This document shows positions 55,685 to 64,000 of a DNA stretch of 64,000 nt, in pieces. This stretch comes from Nilaparvata lugens (Eukaryota; Arthropoda; Insecta; Hemiptera; Delphacidae): assembly GCF_014356525.2 (NCBI RefSeq), contig NC_052506.1, forward strand, positions 98,944,997 to 99,008,996, written 5' to 3'. Within the stretch, counting starts at the first letter, position 1. The number at the start of each line of letters is the position of its first letter. The notes under the pieces were generated by a model. It saw only the letters and a program-made list of their open reading frames with translations. It was not told where the DNA came from and did no database searches. The position numbers and the translations under genes were made by a program.

Positions 55685-57670
55685 TCATGGTTTATTAGCT
55701 GTAGTTTTCTGTATATCTGGTGGCGGGTCGTTGGGTGCTGGGTTCCGGGTTTTTTGTTGATTCAATCCTATTGCATGTGCTAATGTATAATTTGTACTTA
55801 CTTGTTGAGGTGGCGGTTTATAATTTCTGTTGTAATTGTTTTGTGTGTGATTATTATGTGAGTTTAATCGATCACGGCCATCATAGTGATTCTTACGATT
55901 GCTCTGCTGGGCATAGTGGTTGGTTGTGCGATTTTGAAATTTTTCATTATTCCAGTTACCATTTTGCCTGTGCTCATAGCGGCGTTCAAATTGAGGAGCA
56001 GATCGGTAGCGATCATATGATACCGGTTCATAATTTTGGCTGTTATACTGATTAAATTTTGAGTTATGTTGATTTGTGCGTATCTCTGGTCTGAACGGTG
56101 GTTTGATATTGCCATCACAGACTGTATGCCATATAAATGATTTATCAGCTGCTTGCAATCAGTAATGGGTTGTGTGGCGAGTGCCATTCTAACTTGATAC
56201 GGTAGCTTCTTTAAAATAATACTTGCTAATGCCGATTCATTAATGGGCTCGCTCAATTGAGAATTTTTAAACTGTAGGGCAGTGACGAAAGTGGTACATG
56301 CGCCGTCTAAGTTAGGGTTGAAATCGCATGATATAATGTCCGCTAGCACGTCCAACTGTTTACTTCTGCTCCAATACTGTTCCAGGAAGACAGCGACAAA
56401 CTCATCCAATGATGTAAATTCATGGGCTCTACTCCGAAAGAACATCAGGGGTTCGCCAATCAATAAACTAGTCAAACGAAGACGCCAAAAATTCCAAGAG
56501 GTAGGTGCAAGAGTTTGTACTAATTTTATCTGATCAATGAATGGTTGAGGTTGCAAATGGCGATCAGTATATCAAATTTTCCCAGTCCTTGTAATATACT
56601 ATGTACGTTGAGGTTGTCTGTTTGAATCCCTTGAGGTCGTTGTTGAATATGATTTTCTAATGCTGTTATTTTTTCCTGTGTTATCTGCCATTGACTATTT
56701 TGTGTAATTTTATTTGCGTTTATTTCTTGATTTATTGAGTCAGAGTGGATTTTTGAATTAGTAGAGTTCCGTTTAAAGCTTTACAGGTTTCTGTATTTTG
56801 ATTGATGCTACCTTGCAGTTGGTTCATTTTTGTGGACATATTAATCTGTTTATTTTGTATTTCTTTAATACTGTTAATATTTTTGTCAACTGTAGTTGTT
56901 AAGTTTTGATTGGCAACGGTAATTTGTTTGTGGATTTCTTGGTGGCAATCGGCCTTAATGTTATTTGTTATATCCTGAATGGGTGTAGTGATTTGTGTGG
57001 TTAGGTTATCTATCCTTTCATTGAGTTCACATGTAACCGTATCCAACCTTTCCGATAATCCTGCCGTAACTTTATCCTGACTTTCTTTTTGTAGAGTTAT
57101 CATTGCTTTTAATTCTTCCCTATGATTCTCTACTTTAGTTTCAATATTATCCAACCGTTGTTCTACTGATTTTATAGCGCCTGCGGTCTCTTTCATGCCC
57201 TGTTCCACTGTTTGTTTATTTTCCTCTTTTACTGTAGCAATCTCTTTCTTAATCTCCTGCATCATATTATCCATTGTTTTTTGTAACATAATATTGAAAG
57301 TACTGCTAGTTTGTTCCATTATTACCTTTTGAAGCGGATCTAACTCTGTGATTGAAAATATACTTTGTTTGCCCAGGTGTGACTCGGCCTCCGGCGATGC
57401 GGGTTCTGCAGGCTGCTCCTCGCCCCCTTCAAAGTTGATCTCTACTATCCGTTGATTCAATGGTGTGTCAGCGGCGTCGATTCGAGTGGATGATAGAGGT
57501 TGCAGACCTGGTGGATCGAAGACTATCGACCCGACGCTTCCTGGTTCCCTTTCTCGTGGCGTATTGGCATCTACCGTGGTGGGGTTTGATGTGCTTGGAG
57601 TCGACAAAGTGGGATCTGTGCAACCGCCGTACATATATGAAACTTCAGAGTTTGCGGGAGTGTGATTCAT
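55685..57670 (-). pseudogene. gag: Gag, copy 2, frameshifted
   Basis: Near-identical to the intact gag at 48225-50213 but broken by single-base losses near 56733, 56569 and 56074, leaving frames 57670-56732, 56556-55864 and 56158-55685. Same TGA-CTA ending; one further A is missing near 55575 between gag and pol. Confidence 0.8.
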
Positions 57671-58205
57671 TATGTCAAATATGATAAATGCTAATTAAAA
57701 AGTGATAAATGATAAGCGAAAATGCTTAAAAAAGAGACACAAACCGGGACTTACAGTGAAACAGTGATGTGTAAAGTGTTTGGATACTCATACAACAAGG
57801 TATTTATACTTAAGTTTTTTATAATGCTCTAGCGCCCCCAATGTTTTGTTTTAATTTATTCTTGGCTAGTTTACAGGCTGTGACTTATTTTCCAACCGGC
57901 TTAAACACATAATATATTTTTGACTAGAAAGTAATAGCAGTTTAGGCTTATAAAATATAATCTCTCTCTATAAACATGTATTTTTTACAGTACTAATAAT
58001 ATAAAATTTTCTTTAAAACATATAATTTCTCTTATTTAAAGCTATTGATTCCCCAAAAAGTAATACAAATTTCACTTCGCCAGTTTTCCTCAAAACTCGT
58101 ATAAGTTATCTATAATTTTCAATATGGTTATTGACTTAATTTCAAATAATTATTCAATGAGCTTGGCTCTCATCATCAGTCCCACGTTGGTACGGCATGT
58201 TTTTA
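57671..58205 (-). promoter_or_regulatory. 5' leader, copy 2
   Basis: Counterpart of 50214-50748 with the same internal TATAAATACC and donor-like GTAAGT. Confidence 0.3.
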
Positions 58206-60186
58206 TGTCACGTTATTCTTTATATTTAAATAACGATTAGCCTCCTGCTTGGCATCAGTCGGTAAAGCATGAGATTTGATATAATTATATAGTTAGGTCG
58301 TGGTTTTCTAATAGTATTCAGTCTTAAAAAATCTTGATAGGCCTAGGTATGGCTTCTCCTATAACTCTTGTAATTCAATAAAAAATAAATATATATAAAT
58401 ATGATACTTATACAATAGTGTTGAGGAATAATAAATAAATTGCACACCATAAACGTTTCATACATATATACACAAATAATGCAAAAAATAAATCGAGACA
58501 AAAAATATATAAAGAGCGATAGAAAAATATAATATAAAAATAGAACAATAATGAAATCAATAAAATATCACAGGCTAAACTTTATATTCTAGATTTATGG
58601 CACGAATCATTACCATGTGCCTTTATCTTAAAATCATATGCATTCTTTTGCATGTAGCTGCGATATGCGCTTGCTAATACTTGTCGACTTGGACAATTCA
58701 ATTAAAAAATATGTGCTTTAAGATCAGCTTGATAAATTAGCCACTAATAATCCAATATATATATATTAAAATCTCTAGTACTTAGTAGATTTCTTTGTAT
58801 CGAATATATATTTTTATCTCAGGGTGCAAGATTCGGCACCTGACGGAATAGGTAGAGCCATTCATCTAGTGAATTAGAGCTATAATAAACTATCGCAAAT
58901 TATATTGCAAAAATAAATATCATATGCATATGTTTTAATAGCCTAGATTTTATACTTCTTTGATTTAATAGAAATTCTGAAATATTGATCTATATTTTTC
59001 TTTCAATGAAATACCTTTAATACTAATTTTACTTGCGCAAGTATTACTCTTATTAATTTCTTAATTTATAATAAAAACCCTTTCGACGAGCTAGCTTTGA
59101 TTATTGGATTAATTCGAAGCACTAGGGCGCCCATCACTAATTCAAATTTATCACTCACGTGTCGAAAATCTTCTTGTAAGCCGCCGATGTCGATCCAACT
59201 CCATGTGGTCCGGGAATATGGTAGCCGGAATCGTCTCCTCCAAGGGGTTATAAATTTATTTAAAAATGAAAATGACTTCTGCTTCACAATAGCATCACGA
59301 AGTCTTTTAAGAAATTTAATAATTTAATTTAACTTTAACTTTTACAAAATCATTATTAAGGTACTACGCTCTAAAATATTTGGGGTCCTCTCCTGGTGGC
59401 ATTTGGTTGGCGAGTGCTGGTTCTCCTTTCTCAAGTTTTACAGATCCTATTTCCGACTTTCAAATTAGCATAAAATTAAATATCTTAGTCCTCCGCCATT
59501 AGGTTCAAATAGATCTTACAAAAAATGCCAAAATATTGCTTAGATTGTATGATTAATAATTTCTTTGCATTCGAGCCATATCGATAACATAGACTATACA
59601 AAGTTTTAACACAAAATCTAGTACATTTATATAAATATATAAAATATTTTTGATTGGCCTACAGTTGCCGCCTATTAACTGCCGTTTTACTATTGGTGCA
59701 TGCAAATTTTATTCGGTATTCATGCGCCTGGTACCTCTTATTTCCTGAATACATTAAATTATTTTTATTTGGTTTTTTATTTATGCTCTTTACATGCTAG
59801 CTATATTCTATACATTAATATTAATTCATGCTACCTAATAATTAGCCACGTGATCAGATGTTTTTTCACATTGCACACCATCTGATTGCAATAAAGCTCT
59901 GCCAGGGGTTTTGGTCAGATTCTACTTTCTCGGTTTGATCGATCTCTAGGTCACCGATCCGTGAATACATGTACATAACCTCAATCTTCAATATTTTATA
60001 TAATAATCTATTTATGAGCATAAAATTCCTTCAAATCCTTTTTAGGTTTTTGTACCATTTAGCCAACAAGCTGATGCTATCTAATCTTAGTTATTATCTA
60101 TTGGCGATATTAGCCAGTTACTTTATTTTCAGACCTATTACTGTTTCTGTTAGGAATTTTTATCTACCCAAATTTAATACTTTACA
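58206..60186 (-). repeat. LTR 3 (5' LTR of copy 2; right end of array)
   Basis: 1981 bp. Shares its diagnostic variants with LTR 1, not LTR 2, and carries several single-base deletions relative to it. Ends ACTTTACA at 60186, followed by the TTAT duplication. Confidence 0.9.
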
Positions 60187-61108
60187 TTATGTACATTACT
60201 ATTATTTCATAACCCACTATAATTTTAATTCGTGTTTTTACTGTTGGTTATGGTATTAGTTATAAAATGAAGTAGCAATAATGTAGCATACCTAATAAAA
60301 AAATCTTCATTATAACAAGAAAGAACTGACTTATATGTTGGTAAGTATTTCATTATTTAGGATTTGAATTTTCCTATTGAAATATTATGTTGCTATTTAT
60401 CCATGATAACAATTAATGTTTATTTTTCAAGGTGTTGGTCATTAACTTAGTTACATAGGTACAGTATTTCCTAATACATTTAGAGTTAAACAATAAGCAA
60501 GTTTCACTGTGAATCAATGAGATTGGTTGATCAACATTGTTTCATTGTTTATCACTTTATTTTATAATCATGGGTATCACATAAAGTAATACAATAAAAA
60601 GACAACTTTATATTTTCAATGTTTTTAATTAAAAACATCAAACTTAAAACTAGAGTAGCATACCATATTTTATTGATTTAACTTATTTTGGCTATTTAGT
60701 TTTATTCGATGATGAATTCACTTAGCCTATATTTATTTAATTTATGCTAGGCCTAATTGGAAACTATTTTTCAGATAACAATAGCAATTGCTTCCCTGCG
60801 TATCATCATTACTACTGCCTATATCGTACCTATATTTTGAGTTTTCTGTGGAGAATGAATGGCTCAAGTTAATGAAGCTAATGAATATCAAAAACCTACC
60901 AAGTAAGTTTTCTTTAATATCAACCTATTAAAACTAGATGTAAGTTACTTAAGTTTTGTAAAATGGTTTATTTACTCCTTTATGATTTAACTTCTTCAGC
61001 CCTTGCCAGTAATGCCAGGTCTTTGGGAACATTAAAACTAGAAACTTTATAAAAGCTATACGGTAAAATATAATTGATGTGTTCCAATAATCTAATGAAA
61101 TTAATTAC
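60187..61108 (+). repeat. Repeat segment B, right part
   Basis: Near-identical to 33227-34148 of segment A, with several one-base deletions (e.g. AGAAAGAACTG against AGAAAGAAACTG). Homology ends at TTAATTA, after which the flanks differ. Confidence 0.9.
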
Positions 61109-61799
61109 ATTCAATAAGTAACGTAGGTAGGCTACTGAGGCACCCATACTTGATTTGCTATGTTTTCATATAGAAAATAAAGTTTTCCTGTACGGTAGCT
61201 GTTTTCCTATTATCACAGATAGCTTAGCCCCTTATCCTGTCTCGCTTTCTGTGTTTTATTGGTGTGCACTACAAGCTGTTTTGTGAATCTATAGCAATGA
61301 TTATTTTATTTGATATTTTACCTATTAACTTATCATTAAGTTATACAATAATAAAAAAGAACTCTACATACCTCATTTATTATAACTCTGCTTATATTGT
61401 ATCATTTTTCATCACCTAGGCTTAAGATACTTCTAGAAAGTCGCCTTTGTAAAATACTGGGGTGACTTTGACCCACGTCGCGGAAAAGATTCAAATCATT
61501 TATCTCCGATATCTGTTATCCGAAATCGATGTTTACATTTATATCCGTAGCCTTGATCATTATCTAGGTTTTACAATCAATATCTTGTCGAATCTCGATA
61601 TATTACTTGAATTATCGACATAAAATCTAGCTTCTTGCTTCTTCTTGTGATTTTGTTGTCTGAAAACTTCATAGCCTATTAGAAAACTCATTTCTAAAAG
61701 ACTTATAATATCGGCGAGTACATTTATGTTTGTTTTTTTATTATATTTTAATTGTTATAATAGTGATCATTTAGAAAGTCATTTTAGGTTAAAATTATG
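61109..61799. other. Non-coding stretch
   Basis: AT-rich; no gene, RNA or repeat recognised. Confidence 0.4.
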
Positions 61800-62230
61800 G
61801 TGACTTTGTCCCAGTATAAAAATTGTGGTTTCCATTTACCATTTTTTGGTTTCTCACATAAATCTCAAAATATGTATCTTAAGGACTTACCGTAATTATC
61901 ATATAACAAATTAAAGCTTACATGATCTCCTACAATATTCATTCTACAACTTTTTTTTATCTCCTCTAGTTTTCGAGATATCCGCTCTTGAAGGTGTGAC
62001 ATTAAAAAAAACCCATTTGCCACCAATTTTTTTCTATTTTTGCTTTCATAACTTTTTAAAAATCGATGGGAAAAATCCATGTTGATTATAGCTTATAGAG
62101 CATTAAATTCTCCTCATTTGATGTATAATTTCACACTTTTACAAATTTCTCAACACCTTTTGCAGCAGCTTTAGTGTTGAGTGTGAAATATCCATTTTTT
62201 GCAACAATAATAGACCAATTGACAAAGGAA
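61800..62230. repeat. Relative of the 30.7-31.7 kb foldback element
   Basis: Shares ordered blocks with 31490-31740: TTTTCGAGATAT, AAAAA(A)CC(A/C)..TTT, TTATAGAGCATT, TTTGATGTATAATTTC and GCAGCAGCTTTAGTGTTGAGTG. Similarity is moderate, so it is an older copy; the second arm was not delimited. Confidence 0.5.
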
Positions 62231-62559
62231 TTTGGAGGGAATGTTTTAAACAACATTTTTGACTTATCATTAGGAGGAGAACATATCAAAAGTCCCCATT
62301 TTATGATGCATTATTGGAAGTTATCAGCCCTGAAAGAGCAAAACATTGGATAAAAACCTGTTACTTTAACAATTACACACCTTCAAGAGCGAATATCTGG
62401 GGAACTGTTGGGAATATCACAAAATTTCACTGAACAAAAGTGTAGAGAATGTATCAAGCTTCATTTTGAATAGTTAGTTATGTCGGTTGAATGCTTGTTT
62501 TCAAGATATGAGCATGGAAGCAAAACGCTGAAAATGCAACTTTTAAACCTTTTTTAGGT

Positions 62560-63060
62560 GGTTTGGGTTTGAATCATCATGACTGGCTTTCTGATGAACC
62601 TATGCGACGCCATTAAGGAATGGCTTACTACTGTATGGTCGACTGGATCTGTACTTCCTGTATTTACTGATCCGGAGACGTGAAAATATGGTTCATCTGT
62701 AGACCACTGAATAGTATCGTGTTGCACAGAGGTTAAGAGTGCGTTGCAAGCATATGTATGCTTTAACCAGTCCTCTGAAACAACCATAATCTTTTAGGGG
62801 TGTAAATGGAGATCGAAGTGTAAAATTCGCCTTGCTTTTCTGGACGATATTCCAAGTGGAGCTGGATGTTTCCGCACAGAGCGCGATAGGGATTGTTCAA
62901 TGGACGCCCTCACTGCAGCGATATTTTCAGGTACCCCACCTTTTTTAGGTTGCCCAGCTTGTTTTTCAGGAATGCAGATCCTTTCGACCAGACAGTAGCC
63001 ATTTCCTAATGGTTCTAGCATCAGGAACTGTCATGAAGATTCAAACCAACCGCCTACAAA
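62560..63060 (-). pseudogene. Degraded IS630/Tc1/mariner-type transposase
   Basis: Reading leftward: VPDARTIRKWLL (HTH), PENIAAVRASIEQSLSRSVR, ALGISSRKARRILHF, DLHLHPYKI, then after a deletion a segment IQWSTDEPYFHVSGSVN, which corresponds to the W.SDEAHF.L.G.VN block holding the second catalytic Asp. Two frames and several stops. The first Asp region and the C-terminus are missing. Confidence 0.65.
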
Positions 63061-64000
63061 AAGCATCTGCGTCGCTACCACATTGTCATGTTTTTAAAGA
63101 ACGTTCCAACATAAAGCCTCGATGCTCACCTTACCACTGCATGATGAACATGAATACTTAAAATGACATAGTTTCCGCCATATACACCACCACTCTTATT
63201 CCACTATTCACCTGCGCACTCTTCACTGATTTGAAAGTAGGGAGTCCATTCTGACCAAACTTTTAGGCTTATCAAAACAGGGAATATGTCGGCCATGATA
63301 GCTAGACAACCAAGGCTGCACTCTTTAGTCAGCTAGTGCTCGATACGATACGTGCAAAATGGATGCACCCTTAGAAATAAAATCAATATCAATTTCATGT
63401 GGATTGAGAGTAGATTAATCTCTAGTATGATGCATTCAATCTTTTTAATTATTATTTCTTCTACTTAACTCGTTCTTCTACTATACGTTTTTTCTTTTTA
63501 GAAATAAAAATTCCATTTATGTCTGCCTGTCACCACATAGAAGCTTTCCGAAAGACACAATTCCTTGGTAAGTAGTTCCTCACTTTACTTGATTATTGGT
63601 TTATATAGTGTCCCAAAAAGGATGTTAGTTTTTAGAATTACTGTGAAGGTAGTGATTTCAATGTTTTAATGTTTCTACACATCCAAGTCTCTATTGTTCA
63701 ATTAGATTCTCCTATTGTCCAAATTAGTCTCACGTTTATTGTCCAATTGAGGATACATCATAATTAAGAGATATTTAGGGTGAAGAGTTCTGACTGAGGC
63801 CTATAGCTGATTATGCCCACCTGATTGAACGTCTGGCACTTTGAAGCACTGATATGTTAAAAGTCTGAAGTCACTATGTTAACGTACATACTGCATCAGA
63901 ATAAGTGCTTGACTTTCAATTCAGTGGTTTTATTCAGCTTAAGACCTTGGTTACAGCTTTTTTCAATAAAACCTCTCAAATTACCTAGTTAAATAAGATG
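63061..64000. other. Non-coding stretch to the window end
   Basis: No gene supported. A GTGTCCCAAAAAGGATG phrase near 63619 is of the type seen at mariner ends, but no partner was found. Confidence 0.35.

Larger units (their letters stand above)
43283..60186 (-). mobile_element. Tandem Gypsy-like array: LTR-int-LTR-int-LTR
   Basis: Three LTRs (43283-45281, 50749-52746, 58206-60186) enclose two internal regions (5467 and 5459 bp). Genes read right to left. The array interrupts repeat B and is flanked by TTAT at 43279-43282 and 60187-60190; segment A shows the empty site with a single TTAT. Both internal copies encode gag and a pol that passes from protease to integrase without RT or RNase H, so the family is non-autonomous. 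The middle LTR differs from the outer pair at shared diagnostic positions. Confidence 0.9.

Overview
This is AT-rich nuclear DNA of an insect. A hemipteran is my guess, based on the mix of BEL/Pao, Gypsy, CR1/Jockey-type, Tigger, Harbinger and mariner-type repeats. The species cannot be named from the sequence. I found no convincing host protein-coding gene; nearly everything recognisable is mobile DNA, much of it nested. Two 100-N assembly gaps (10640-10739, 32375-32474) mark unresolved joins.

Layout: (1) 1-5742, minus strand: a decayed BEL/Pao retrotransposon (gag, protease, RT-RNase H, integrase, tail domain), which appears to have inserted into an exon-like open frame (5743-6038). (2) 7570-10639 and 11183-16638, plus strand: two non-LTR retrotransposons, each with a coiled-coil ORF1, a 1.2-1.5 kb spacer and an endonuclease(-RT) ORF2. 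(3) 17747-26328: a third non-LTR element whose RT gene is split by a 6.7 kb inverted-repeat element (18452-25175). (4) 27.3-32.4 kb: LINE scraps, MITE-like inverted repeats and a ~1 kb foldback element. (5) 32475-34148: a repeat segment ('A') that recurs at 42532-43282 + 60187-61108 ('B'). (6) 34745-41342: a Tigger (pogo) transposon with a TA target duplication, itself carrying a truncated Gypsy-like element. (7) 43283-60186: a tandem LTR-internal-LTR-internal-LTR Gypsy array inserted into copy B. Copy A preserves the empty site, giving a 4-bp TTAT duplication. (8) 61.8-63.1 kb: foldback-family sequence and a degraded IS630/Tc1/mariner-type transposase.

The most unusual object is the 18452-25175 element. 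It has ~2 kb terminal inverted repeats starting AGTAGTATAAAAAGG and a near-match 6-bp target duplication. Between the repeats lies one minus-strand transcription unit with a well-spaced TATA/TCAGT promoter. It encodes a coiled-coil/DUF8207-like protein that runs, through a frame change, into a parvovirus-VP1-type phospholipase A2 domain. No polymerase, Rep or integrase is present. The termini resemble Polinton/Maverick elements, so it looks like a non-autonomous virus-derived transposon. Each arm also carries a tRNA-like pol III promoter unit, minisatellites and an identical 68-codon ORF. A second copy of the coding 5' end lies at 10741-10960, beside an assembly gap.

The second unusual object is the Gypsy-like family. 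Both tandem copies run from protease straight into integrase with no RT or RNase H, and gag and pol are separated by an in-frame UGA-CUA stop. The relative inside Tigger lacks pol altogether and continues in frame from gag into a Cys-rich, membrane-anchor-like segment.
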